From NCBI GenBank assembly GCA_040285825.1, contig JAUPSS010000001.1, positions 2,604,001 to 2,668,000 of the forward strand: a stretch of DNA of 64,000 bases, in the 5' to 3' direction. Shown in pieces: positions 1-10,241 of the stretch. The position numbers were made by a program, and so were the translations under genes. This DNA is from Eukaryota sp. TZLM1-RC. Lineage: Eukaryota > Metamonada: BaSk clade. How positions within the stretch are numbered: position 1 is the stretch's first letter; each line of letters opens with the position of its first letter. The notes under the pieces are model-generated. The model worked only from the letters and a program-made list of their open reading frames with translations, had not been told where the DNA came from and did not search any database.

Positions 1-690
1 TCTATTCCAGTGAATGAATTGATTGCTGAACTTCAAAGCTTTTGGGAACCCGAAGTTACCAATGCTTATGGAAAAAAGAATAGAAGAAGGTTTTGACCAT
101 ATATTCCCACTGAAGAAGTAGATAACCACACTGTGAGATTCGATCCACAACTATCCATCGTTGGCAGAATGCTGACTTCTGCAAACTCGTTCTCATTCAA
201 TGAATCACTCATAGTACATGTTTTGAGAAAAATTATATTCAAATGAAGGGTGAAGTCGATAACGCATTCAGGTTGCACCCCTTTTTGAATATTGCACCTT
301 GCTGACAAAATTTGAAATATCAAGATAACTGATTCATATACACATACATTTTTATTGAGGTATTAACTCACTAGGATTAAACAGCATTAAAGAATCGAAC
401 CTATTGATAATCAAAATCAATGTGATTTCTCATTTTTCTTGAAGTGAGGAAATGGCAAACATTGTTTCAAAAGTTTGGAATCAATTTCGGGTGGTTCTGA
501 AGATGAGAAGCAGCATGCATTGATGATTGAGAGTGTTCACCAAAGGTATCTTCAGAGTCATAAAAAGGGGAGTTACGACGTGATGTCTCAGAAAAGGTTT
601 CCTGACTAGGCTTAGGAAGAGTGTGAAAAGCTTCTCAGGGTGAAGAGGCAATTAGCGTGTCAGACATTTATCAGTGAGATTTTATTGACA
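1..690 (+). other. degraded coding-like sequence, unidentified
   Basis: Plus-strand translation from base 1 gives a coding-looking stretch (beginning SIPVNELIAELQSFWEP) broken by a TGA near 111 and another stop near 244. A second coding-like stretch rich in charged residues runs about 475-760, again with stops. I recognise no family. It could be the decayed end of a gene or element that starts outside the window. No intact gene is supported here. Confidence 0.2.
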
Positions 691-800
691 CTTCACATTC
701 TTAACAACACAAAACAACAAAAGATAAAGGATAACGAGGTAACGGACTCAGTTCCCACCTCCTCATCCAGCCTGTTCTTCACAAAAAAGCAAAGTTCTGC
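690..800 (+). repeat. relic related to the short LTR element at 42.9-44.3 kb
   Basis: Around 728-765 the sequence reads GATAACGAGGTAACGGACTC and then a stretch encoding NEVTDSVPTSSSS. This resembles the start of the repeat protein in the LTR element at 43140 (NEATDPDPTSPS). The match is short and no LTR is visible beside it, so it is at best a decayed internal fragment of the same family. Confidence 0.35.
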
Positions 801-1926
801 ATGCTGAACTCTTCAATCGGGAACGGTCGTCCTGAATTGTAGAAATCAACAGAAGGTAAGAGCCTCAGTTTCCAAACGGAATCGTCATTCTGCCTTCCGT
901 GGGGGGTAGAGTATTGCACTTCTTTGTGTCATGATGTGAGGGCTGTGGGTGCTGTGGAATCAGCCATGTTTTATAGTCAATTTAGATAGGTGCTGTGTTA
1001 TTGTTTGTCGTGTGTTTTGAGTTGTTATTTTGATGTTGTTGAGTTTGTTGATTATGTTTATAATTTATGTTTTAAATTCAGTAGCTTAAACATCAACATT
1101 CCAAAGCTAGATAAAATTAAAATTAAAATAAATAAAATTCAAACATCATAGACAATTTTCGAGTGGAGGCAATTTTTCAGTATTTTTTAGTTTTCGCATC
1201 AATAAATGAAGGAGACAAGAAAGAATGTTCTGCAACTGTATAAAGGCTAAAAAAGCACAAGTTTCGCAAAAACTGTTAATTTTTTTATTTTTCCAACCCT
1301 AAAATTTGTCATAAACTATCCATTTCTTTGTAGTACAATATTTCAAAAACTTGTTGCTTGGACGATTCACTTTATTTAAGTGTTTAAATCAAGAGGAGAT
1401 TGATTGACTTGAGTAACAGATCAAATATCAAACTTGTAGATGCTCAAAGTACTGTAACTATTGGCTTTATGGACTGGGATGTAAAAACTAATCGGTACCA
1501 CATATAGGGCTGACAAGTCTTCTCAGAATAGTTGGTATCAAAATCTACTTGGTAGACCGAGTTGTCTGTAAGAGTTGTGTTACATATTAAAAGAAGATCA
1601 AGGATCAATACCAAATGGGATGTAAAGGAAAATGAGCCCAACATATACAAAAGGTTCAAACGAAAACGAAAAGGACTCGAAAATGTTTTACAGCTACAAG
1701 AAAGCAGAAATAAGATGATGGTGTTCAACTTTTGAAAACAAAATTTCACGAAATTCATGTAAGGAAATAATGATATATCAAATGGTGCCTTGTACATCCT
1801 GGATTAACATATTCATGACAATCCCTTTTTTCTGGAAAATGCACGCCAATATTAACAAAGATTTAAGTGTGTGGGAAAGAAGGTCGATGATGGACGGTTA
1901 TAATTTATTAGCACAAATAGAAACTT
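801..1926. other. AT-rich intergenic, nothing recognised
   Basis: No supported coding region, RNA gene or terminal repeat was found. Short open frames here have no recognisable content and A+T-rich composition. Confidence 0.5.
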
Positions 1927-3246
1927 TTAGACAGTAGATTCTTTAAAACATTCTTCGTCTTTCTGATCCCCCTCATGTCGCCTAAACCACAAGAAATAAA
2001 CAAGCCAGCAGGTATACAGGGCCAAGAGGGACACAATGACGGGGATAAAGAAAAAAGAAGGATCTGACACTACAATAGAAACAACAAAAACTAAGAAAGC
2101 AACAAATTGAGAAAGACTTTGCTCAACACCACTGAGGATAGGACGATCTGTGACACTTGCGAATTTCTGGACAATTTGCACTTCAACGAGGGAAAAACCA
2201 TATAAACCAAACCTTCCCACAACAATTAACGAAATAAAACCAACTAAAAGGTAATAACTCCATTCAGAATTGAAAAGTGAATATATTAAAGCTACAAAAG
2301 CCATAGTTGTAAGGCAAACTTGCCAAGAATTAAACAAAAGACCAGTTTTCTTCAGTCCAAAATTCGGTTTTTGAACCAACTTTTTGAACCAAAACGTGCA
2401 ACTAATACCAAAAATAGCATTCAAAACACGGACTCCAGATAGAACCACAGGCTGTATACCTTGAGTAGCCAGGAATGATGTCATTAAGATTCCTTGTGGA
2501 CTGAGCACTGTGGCATATAACAAACTATGAGCAAGAAGAACAGGCCATAAAGGATGTCGAACAGAGAGTTTTAAATCACTTAATAATTGAGAGAGCCTAT
2601 TTTGATATTCTTTTGGTTTCGACGTCTCAACACAGAGCTTTTCCTTATGCGTCCTATGAAGTGAAGCAAGTAGAATCACCTCTGGAATAAATGAAATAAT
2701 GTTCAATGCAGCAACAGAATAAATAGCAAAATCAGACCCTACAAGAAACAATAAACTAACCAGAATTGGAGAAAATATTTTTGTACCAAGATCAATTCGG
2801 GCCATTGCAGAGTTGGCAACTGTAAGATCATCAGAAGTAACAATCAATGGAAGCCAATCTCTTATAACCGATATATCTGCTCCTTTGCTAGTGAGGGTGC
2901 TCAAAGCCTCAGAAATCGATATGAGAACCAGGACCATCCAAATGAGAGCGGCACTAATGGTGAAAGAACTGAGTACAAATAGACAAATGAAAGACATTAA
3001 AACAGCCAGACTTTGCATCCCCACAAAGAAGACAACAGACTTGATTCTTGACTTTTGGCGTGATATGAACGATCCTACATATGGGAATCCCACCATGCAG
3101 AAGAAGGCCTCAAAGGCAGCGATCATGGCTGCTCCACTGAGATTCTGGGGGAAAAAATCAGCTAAGGCCAATGGGACGACCATGTCGAAACATCGGTCGC
3201 CAAACTTAGTAAGGAAGACAGCTAGATATAGTTTAAAGAGAGACAT
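1927..3246 (-). CDS. ferroportin-like metal exporter (SLC40 family)
   Basis: Encodes a 439-residue polytopic membrane protein starting at the ATG at 3246 (MSLFKLYLAV). The frame is open further upstream but only with non-ATG codons. The order of motifs follows ferroportin/IREG: TM1 with FGDRCFD (family: WG-R/D-), an IERDW-like IRDWLP after the fourth helix, then NSAMARIDLGTKIFSPI matching the family's N-x-R-I/G-D-L-x-x-K-x-x-x-P segment. Near the C-terminus GRFGLYGFSLVEVQIVQ and SGVEQSLSQ match the GLW-x-F-D-L and GVQNSLQ motifs. Ferroportins export Fe2+ (or related metals) across the plasma or vacuolar membrane. It is shorter than animal ferroportin (about 570 residues), mainly because the long central loop is short (about residues 200-235). 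No intron is needed. Family assignment is good; metal and location are inferred. Confidence 0.8.
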   Translation of the reverse strand: MSLFKLYLAVFLTKFGDRCFDMVVPLALADFFPQNLSGAAMIAAFEAFFCMVGFPYVGSFISRQKSRIKSVVFFVGMQSLAVLMSFICLFVLSSFTISAALIWMVLVLISISEALSTLTSKGADISVIRDWLPLIVTSDDLTVANSAMARIDLGTKIFSPILVSLLFLVGSDFAIYSVAALNIISFIPEVILLASLHRTHKEKLCVETSKPKEYQNRLSQLLSDLKLSVRHPLWPVLLAHSLLYATVLSPQGILMTSFLATQGIQPVVLSGVRVLNAIFGISCTFWFKKLVQKPNFGLKKTGLLFNSWQVCLTTMAFVALIYSLFNSEWSYYLLVGFISLIVVGRFGLYGFSLVEVQIVQKFASVTDRPILSGVEQSLSQFVAFLVFVVSIVVSDPSFFFIPVIVSLLALYTCWLVYFLWFRRHEGDQKDEECFKESTV

Positions 3247-3717
3247 GGTTCCAGTCAAAAACGGTTGCCGAATCAACCAAAACTTTGACCTCAGAATGTA
3301 AAGCAAAAGTTTCAGCAATTCTATCGACTTCAGAAATCTTTTAGACCAAATAGGTGCTTCTATGATAATCCAAGATGGAGGGTTCAGAACATTTAAGATA
3401 AATTAATAGATTCATTTCTTAAAATATAATAAATAGGTGTATTTGTTGGGCTCCGAACAACTTTTACAAATAGTGAGAAAACGTAAATGCTTTTTGTAAT
3501 GTACATCAAGGTAGAAACAAATTCAGTAATATGGTGTCAAACCCTAAAAAGCGATAAAACCAAAATGATTGCGATTAGATGTTTGAATTGATGACGCCAG
3601 TAATTATATTTATCGATGTTGCAATTGAAAAAATAAATAAATAAATAACAAAGAACAACGATCTTAAATAATCCATGTCCAACAAGCAAATGGAAAAGCA
3701 AAATAAAAGAACAAATC
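3247..3717. other. intergenic between ferroportin-like gene and RPC11
   Basis: About 470 bp of A+T-rich sequence. It is the 3' side of the RPC11 gene and 5' side of the ferroportin-like gene, both on the minus strand. No further feature seen. Confidence 0.5.
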
Positions 3718-4044
3718 CTACTGCTCCCTCCACTGAAACTGACATTCAAAGTTTGTGCACTTGTAAAAGATAGAACTAGGTTCATCAGCTGACCTGGTCT
3801 GTATCTGCATAAAGAAAGCAGTGGTGTTGGAACAACTAGGACAGTGTGCTTCTGTCTGGTCAACGTTCTCCCAAGCCTTAGCTCCACCCAACACATCATC
3901 AACCTTCTTGGCATCAAAGTGTATAGTGCGGCAGTGTACATCTTCTATTGAATGAATGTAACAGCACGTAGGACAGACAAAACGGTTAAGTCCATTTGCT
4001 GAGGACAGAACAAGCATATTGCAGCACATTGGACAGAAAAGCAT
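3718..4044 (-). CDS. POLR3K: RNA polymerase III subunit RPC11 (RPC10/POLR3K)
   Basis: A 108-residue protein, the same length as human POLR3K and similar nearly throughout. The N-terminal zinc ribbon is MLFCPMCCNML with CPTCCYIH. The linker carries DDVLGGAKAWENVDQTEA. The C-terminal TFIIS-like ribbon has CPSC, then QTRSADEPSSIFYKC (family: QTRSADEP-x-x-x-FYKC) and CQFQW. The acidic hairpin R-S-A-D-E needed for RNA cleavage is intact. The subunit mediates Pol III transcript cleavage, termination and reinitiation in the nucleus. The start is set at 4044 because the family begins exactly at M-L-x-FCP; the frame stays open upstream but that extension is hydrophobic and unconserved. Confidence 0.95.
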   Translation of the reverse strand: MLFCPMCCNMLVLSSANGLNRFVCPTCCYIHSIEDVHCRTIHFDAKKVDDVLGGAKAWENVDQTEAHCPSCSNTTAFFMQIQTRSADEPSSIFYKCTNFECQFQWREQ

Positions 4045-4423
4045 GTGGAAATAAGAGGGTTGTGTATGGTGTGGTGTATAGGTGCTGGTGTAAACTATGA
4101 GATTGATTAGGAACAAAAAAATTGACAAACGATTTGTTGTAGCTGAATATTGCATATGAGCAAATAGTATTGGGCAATGTTTGCATCTGTTCCTCTTGCT
4201 GAGGTGTTCAAAGTGATTATTGTAAAAACTGAGCCCAAATCTGATGCTTGGTTATATGTGTAACCAATCAAATGATTTAAACTTGAATATGAAGGGTTAA
4301 ACATCCAATGGATGTCAATTATCAAGGTTAAAAAAGCGAGAAAACATACATTATTACAAGGTAAAATGTGATTTACAATCAAGACAGTTGTTGGTATAAA
4401 TAGTGCCTTAAACAGGCACACTA
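4045..4423. other. intergenic between RPC11 and amino-acid transporter
   Basis: About 380 bp upstream of RPC11 and downstream of the transporter, both minus strand. Open frames here are shadows without a recognisable product. Confidence 0.5.
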
Positions 4424-5848
4424 TTATTTAAATAACATAAAAATAGACAAAAAGAATCCAAAGATACCAAAAACCATTACAGTATACGGAAATACTGGAT
4501 GGCGAAGAAGGTCATAATCAGTAGTGGAATACTCTTGACCAATTGCCATTTGCTTACACAGCTTTCTGCTTTTTAATACAGCAAGCGGTGGAATACAAAA
4601 GCATATAAAAAACCCAAATAAACCACCAATTTCAGATATCAGAGCTACAGGCAATCTGGTGGCAGCCAAGAGTAGTGGAGGGAGGGAAGCAACTAACCTA
4701 CTGATAACTATATGTTTCTTCTTATTCTCATCTCCATAGCCAGCTAATAGAGTGTTGGCGAGCGTAACAGCGCCAAGAGGAAAAGCCGATATTATATCAA
4801 CGGGAGGAAAGCATGCGACAGTGTAAGAAAGAATGAGAGCCCATGTAGGTGGATTGTCATAGCCTCCAGTGTACCTAATCCATTCAAGCGACATAATTGT
4901 CCGGATTTCCTGACCAAAAACACGAGTTGCAATAATGGAAACGACAATGTAGAGCGTGCAAGTAATCACCAAAGCAAAAGAGAGTACCCTAGCGATGTGT
5001 TGCTTCTTTCTACAAGGAGAGGATAATGAAGGGACCCCGTGGTGAATCACTTGAGAGAGAATGACTGTTCCAAACAGCATGCCAAATCCTGAAGAATCAA
5101 ACATTGGTACAGGAGTGACGTCAGTTATCTTGTGGGAGGAGAACTTTCCAGTCACCATGGCAATCACACAAGTTACTATGATTATAACAACTACAATTCC
5201 CCTAAAAAATGTAAGGAAATACTGCACAAAAGCTTGCTCTTCTAAATTTTTCAACGACATAGTGACAGCAACAACAGAGAAGCAAACTAACCAAAAGAAA
5301 TATTGGCTAAGGCATGAATCACTGTAGCCTTTCCCATTGGCATCACAGAGAGAGTGTGCAAAGAAGGGTAGATCGATCAAATGGGTGAAGGAAACAGAAA
5401 AAACGGATGTGAAGTTCCATAATACAGCAACTTCAAAAATAAAAAACAGCCACTGGTAAATGACCTTAGCTTTCGTTGAAAACAAAATCTCAAGCGTTTC
5501 ATTGATTTGAAGTGATTTTGTCATGTATAAATGGGCCTTTGGTAAATCAAAGTACGTCAACTCGCCAGATTCATGACGGAAAAATCTTTTGATGGCAATG
5601 GCCCGTGTCATGCTTTCACAGAGGAAATACAAAGAAAGGATACAAACCAAGGTAACAAGAATAATGAAAACACTGGATAAGAGCCATCCCGCATGAGCAA
5701 CAGCTCTTGGTAGAATAACGAGAAGTACTCCAATGTTGAAGTTGAGGCAAAGGAACAGAAGGGTTGGGTAGCCATATGTAGACTGCTGCAGAGACGACTT
5801 CTTGTCTACCAAAGGCACGTTAATCAATGAGTTGTCGGTGCTTGTCAT
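4424..5848 (-). CDS. amino acid/auxin permease (AAAP) family transporter
   Basis: A 474-residue protein starting at the ATG at 5848 (MTSTDNSLINV). The frame upstream of it has only a TTG. After a short hydrophilic N-terminus come about eleven hydrophobic segments. The first contains NFNIGVLLVILPRAVAHAGW, matching the AAAP motif N-x-x-x-G-x-G-x-L-x-x-P-x-A-x-x-x-GW. Later segments include LFGTVILSQVIHHGVPSL, close to the family's central helix ending H-x-x-x-P, and EIGGLFGFFICFCIPPL, a typical helix near the C-terminus. Such proteins are proton- or sodium-coupled amino-acid carriers of the plasma membrane or vacuole/lysosome; substrate cannot be told. No intron is evident. Confidence 0.85.
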   Translation of the reverse strand: MTSTDNSLINVPLVDKKSSLQQSTYGYPTLLFLCLNFNIGVLLVILPRAVAHAGWLLSSVFIILVTLVCILSLYFLCESMTRAIAIKRFFRHESGELTYFDLPKAHLYMTKSLQINETLEILFSTKAKVIYQWLFFIFEVAVLWNFTSVFSVSFTHLIDLPFFAHSLCDANGKGYSDSCLSQYFFWLVCFSVVAVTMSLKNLEEQAFVQYFLTFFRGIVVVIIIVTCVIAMVTGKFSSHKITDVTPVPMFDSSGFGMLFGTVILSQVIHHGVPSLSSPCRKKQHIARVLSFALVITCTLYIVVSIIATRVFGQEIRTIMSLEWIRYTGGYDNPPTWALILSYTVACFPPVDIISAFPLGAVTLANTLLAGYGDENKKKHIVISRLVASLPPLLLAATRLPVALISEIGGLFGFFICFCIPPLAVLKSRKLCKQMAIGQEYSTTDYDLLRHPVFPYTVMVFGIFGFFLSIFMLFK

Positions 5849-7158
5849 AACGAAAAAGTGATTTTGAATGAAATTCAACAATTGAACTATTTTAATTTAT
5901 TCCACCGAGAATCTAAAAAACAAAAAATTTCAAATTCGGAATCTTCTTATCCCATATCAGCCAAACAGAATTGATTGGAAGGTTTTCCTTCCCAAAAACG
6001 ACCTAGAAATAATAAAGCAGTAGAAAAAAGGGGACAACACTTTTAAAAATTGAAAGTATAATTTTGTTCTGCCAAAAAACATTTATCAAAAAAAATTTTC
6101 CTGTGCATTTTTTTACAGTATTCAAGCAATACCGTCAGAAAGGACTGTTTGTTTAATGTTGAGGGTTATGGGTTTGGACTCTTTTATAGTTCGAATCATT
6201 ATTTCATTTCATTCATACATGAAAAGCTGTATATCAAAACTGCTCAGCTTCAATGTTCAATGTTGTTTATTTAACAGAAAGTAATGAACAGAATGTGATT
6301 TACAAAGGGCAATGAGTGTATCTGCATATAGGTCAAGTTCAGTGAGCTACAAACAATTGTAGTCGCCCTAGCAGATTGGTGAATTGTTGTTATTCATTTG
6401 TTATTGTCCAATTATATTATTTGGTTGTATCATTTCTTATCAATAGTTGCTTATCGTTGCATTTCAATTTTTGAAGGATCAATCATTCCAAAAGCTATAA
6501 CGAAAACCGCCTGTCCAGAATCAACCTTTCTAATTCCTAATTACCTTTACTTAATTGCTCTATTCTGCTTGAAATTCACGTAGATCATTTTTTGATGAAG
6601 TAGAGTGATAAAAACGTCATGGATGGTGACTGAACAGTGTTGCTAATTGAATATATTATGGTGATTGTGATCAGTAAGTGGTTGTCTTGATATCAATAAA
6701 ATGCATTTCCTAATTAATAAACATTGTTAGAAAGAGTAATGTTTAACTTAAATGGTACAGTAGCACAAATATGCCACCACACTTTGTGATGTTTTTGTGA
6801 TATTGTGGTGACGTCACAAGTATGTCATTTCCTCCTCTTTCTGTTTGTCTTTTATTTCTAATTGATTCAATTTTTTTGTATCAAGCATTCCACTTTCCTC
6901 ACGTCATCTACTTCCAGATTATTAACAAATCAACTCACCGTCAAAATTTACTGAAAATGAATGATTCCAGTACCCTACTCCATTATTATCATACCGTATC
7001 CGTGTCTTAAAATTGGTTGTCCCACTTGCATCCTGTTGCAGAAGCCCTAAAATTCTATGCTGCCAGTATAATATGGTATGAGATAGTAAAATATAAGATA
7101 GTATAGTGTTAGTATAGTAGTATAGCCTTCTAACCGAATTTTCCATTTTGATGACATT
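5849..7158. other. intergenic, A+T-rich
   Basis: About 1.3 kb between the amino-acid transporter start and the LTR at 7159. It has a palindromic TGACGTCA at about 6810 within GTGGTGACGTCACAAG. No coding region, RNA gene or repeat copy was recognised. Confidence 0.5.
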
Positions 7159-7342
7159 TGATGACCTGCGACGGTTAGACATAGTGTACCTAAAAGCAAA
7201 TTAACTCATTACAAAGGCGAAAGGCTTTCCCTCGACCTACGCGCTAGAGCGCAATTGTACATTCAAATAGAATAAACTTAAACTATATAAACTATTCTCA
7301 ACTAATATAACAGTAAGGTATAAATATTATCCAGGACCAACA
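7159..7342 (-). repeat. LTR (3') of a Ty3-like retroelement
   Basis: 184 bp bounded by TG (TGATGACCTGCG) and CA (ATCCAGGACCAACA). It aligns end to end with the 155-bp LTRs at 34158-34312 and 34363-34517, sharing GATGAYCTGCGRSGGTTAGA at one end and TAAATATTATCCARG near the other. On the minus strand it overlaps the stop of the integrase frame, so it is the 3' LTR. No matching 5' LTR was found upstream of the integrase. Confidence 0.75.
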
Positions 7343-8930
7343 CCGTTCTTTTTCCTTTTCGAGCGTCGAGGCCTTGAAGGCGTAGGATTGATATTATTAT
7401 TACTACTAATGTTTTTACTACGACGTTTTCGGCGAGAAGGGCAAGAGCGAATATTAGTTAAAGACTTGGAGAATTTATTATAACCGGAAGTGTTCTGAAC
7501 AGTCAACACCAGTTCAGTGGTGATATGATTGCTTTGCCATTGAACTTGACAGTGATCACTATCCTGGCTGAGGACTTTCTGAATCACGTGCTCTTCGGCA
7601 TCATTGGCTGCAACCCAGGAGTGGAATTCATCAACTGCGAGTAAGCAGGAGTGCCAAGGATGTAAATGCTTCGCACTGGCTTTGACTACCATATTCAGTA
7701 CACAGGTTCTTAAGGTCAGCTGTGGAGGTAGACGGCGTATCTATAACAAAGAATGGTCCTTTGTAATTACCATGTAACTTAGCCGTGGAAGACAAAGCTC
7801 GCTTGACCAGTTGACCTGGAGAGAAAGGATCAACTTCAATTTAGAAATCATGAGGAGAAGCTTTGGAAGCTTGACGGCGCTGCATGTTGTTTCTTCTTCA
7901 ATCTAGTAAATTTAGATCGGATGTCGTTGATGTATGTTGACTCAGACGTTGAGCTTTCAAGGGTCTTTATGATTTTGCCGGGGTCAGTTCTGAGCCTAAA
8001 ATTTGAACCAAACATCAGCTCATATGGTGAGTAACCTGTTATCGAACTCTTAGAAAAATTGACCAAAAACTGTCCATATGGAATGTACTTTGACCATGCG
8101 TCGTAGGCATTAAAGTCAACGAGCAGCTTCCTCAAATTCTGCAAAATATCGCGGTGACGGCGTTCAACTGAACCGTTGGATTGCAACAAATGAGGGACGG
8201 ATTCTGAGATTTTTATACCCAGAAACTCACCTTGAGAGTCGAAAACAGCTTTGGAGAACTCAGCACCGTTATCACTATGAACTGAATGGAATCCCGAATA
8301 TGGCACACACCTTCCATATGAGTGCGTCAGCGTTCAAGTTGGCGTTTAGGTCTTTCAGAGGGACCATGATAGTAAAGCTCGTAAAGCTGTTCACAAATAC
8401 GAGAATAATTTTGTGGCCGTCTTGATCTTCAGAAAAAGGACCAATCACGTCGACGCTGACTCTAGCGAATGGTTTCTCAGCCGACATGGAACCAGTTGTG
8501 GGAACATGCTGTTTGGGGAATACTGCTGTCTTTTGACAGGATGGACATTCTAGGACATGCTTGGTCGTGTTTGAAAGCATGTCAGATCACCAGTAGTTGC
8601 TGTTCTTAAGTCTGAGGAGACTTCCTGCTTTACTGGGATGACAACCGTGCGAGAGTCTATGTAGGAGTTTTTGTTCGGACCTGATCTTGCAAAGCCACGC
8701 CTCAAAGAGTGGCAGGTCAATTGGAGCAATTATCTTGAAGGATGAAGACTCTCTCGGATGTATGGAGGTCTTATGGAAATCATCGAATCAGTTTGGGGTT
8801 CGATACTTAATGATTCAAATACAGTATCAGTATCGATAGGCTCAGGCTCAGTTTTTTTCAATTCAATAGGGTCATGCTTACTAGGAATAGAACTAGTGAT
8901 CTCATCATCTCTTCTGACCCACAATAACGA
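7327..8930 (-). pseudogene. Ty3-like retroelement integrase, broken and 5'-truncated
   Basis: Minus-strand integrase in several frames. Near 8660-8530 there is an HHCC zinc domain (HRLSHGCHPSKAGS, then LECPSCQKT). Near 8470-8280 the catalytic core has SVDVIGPF, and at 8280-7850 it continues with HSDNGAEFS, VERRHRDILQNLRKLL and GYSPYELMFGS. These carry the expected Asp, Asp and Glu positions, with D-N-G and E-R-R-H. A basic C-terminal tail (7690-7327) ends in VGPG and a stop inside the 3' LTR. Stops and frameshifts separate the parts. No reverse transcriptase, RNase H, protease or gag was found upstream, so only the 3' end survives. Not functional. Confidence 0.85.
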
Positions 8931-10010
8931 ACTTGTATTGGTGGCGATTTATACTCTCTTGATTTTTCATTAAATCCTCTCTCAAAGGCCTATTTCTCCT
9001 GTGCTCTGGACCAAATTAGGAAGCTGTACTATCAAGTCTGCTGTCCTGCAATTACAGTCTTTGGTAGTCAGTGTTGTAGGTGAACCACCAACCCGTCCTG
9101 AAATCTCTATTGATATGAATAACAAGAGCTGCGTTGTAGCCAGGGATGAACCTGGGAAAGGGACAAGGGTTGCATGTATTCGAGAATAGATTCACTTCAT
9201 CATCAGCGAACCTTTTCTGAACCCCTTCATGAGGAGTCCTAAAATTACCCAAGACAATGCGTTGGGAATTGGAAGAGTCAACATTCATTATTGTTGTCCA
9301 AATTCTGAAAACTACACCACACCATTCTATGCTTACGCTGGCTTTTGCTTCTTCTATTTTATTTATGTTGAAAGCATTGTGGAACCGTTGTTGAAAAATG
9401 TTTTTTAACAGTATATTTCGAATGAAAATTCAATTACTTCAATTGAAGTCTCCAAAAATGTTTCAAAGTTAACAACAAGAGGGGCTGCAGATCCATGTAC
9501 ATTATACTACCATATACTCAAATTAACCATTACCACTGAAATTTGTTGATGACTTAGTCAGTTTTCTACAGTTTTGTTTTTAAAACAATTAAACCTTCCT
9601 CTTAACTGTTAGCTACTAATCTGGTTCCTGTTGTTAAACCAATTGATTGAATGAAGCCAGTTGACATTCGTCAAATCGTGGCTGGGAAACCTTTATCTTG
9701 TATGTTGGCTTCAAATGTATTCATTCGAAATACAGACAACGCATTTGAGCAGAGTTTTTGAATGCTTTACGTAGTTTCCGTATTAAAATAGTTTTAAAAC
9801 AATTTATCGCGCTTACGTTGCTGTTCTTGCTTCAGGTATGTTGTCTTTTTAAGTTGTAGTAGTATGATTGTATCTAGCATAGAAGAGTGAGTATTAGTGA
9901 AGGAATCAATGATACCAATGATGAAGCAGACTTGACAGTGTTGTTAATGAAGGTGTTTGGAAATATGTTTACGGAGTGTAGCATAAAGTTGAAAACAAAG
10001 TTTTAGTTTA
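8931..10010. other. intergenic, no supported gene
   Basis: About 1.1 kb beyond the integrase relic. A 78-codon minus-strand open frame at 9052-9288 has no recognisable domain and may be more of the same decayed element. The rest is A+T-rich with no clear feature. Confidence 0.4.
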
Positions 10011-10126
10011 ATTCGAATGAGAAATGGTAAATTGACCAGTCACCTCGCAACTTTCAATAAATTGACAATAATTTCGCTGAAAAAGTTGTCAGGTGACTTT
10101 TCAATTTGCCATTTCTCTATTCGAAT
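10011..10126. repeat. 116-bp fold-back repeat (MITE-like hairpin)
   Basis: Two arms of about 42 bp in inverted orientation (10011-10053 and 10084-10126) match at roughly 85%, with both outer ends reading ATTCGAAT. The loop is about 30 bp. It lies 115 bp beyond the stop of the minus-strand membrane protein gene, so it could be a miniature transposon or part of that transcript's 3' end. No clear target duplication was found. Confidence 0.7.
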
Positions 10127-10241
10127 ATGCAATAAATTAGTTAACAAAATATACTGCCAAACAAAACTTTATCATTTATTGAGGAAAACACATTGATTTC
10201 AACAACAAGAAGATTCAAAACTGAACTGTTTCGTCAACTGA

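Noticed and set aside
2813-3301. 162-codon plus-strand frame
   Set aside because: Antisense shadow of the ferroportin-like gene with no recognisable content.
3537-4421. Other minus-strand frames around RPC11
   Set aside because: They overlap RPC11 or its flanks in other frames and show no domain.
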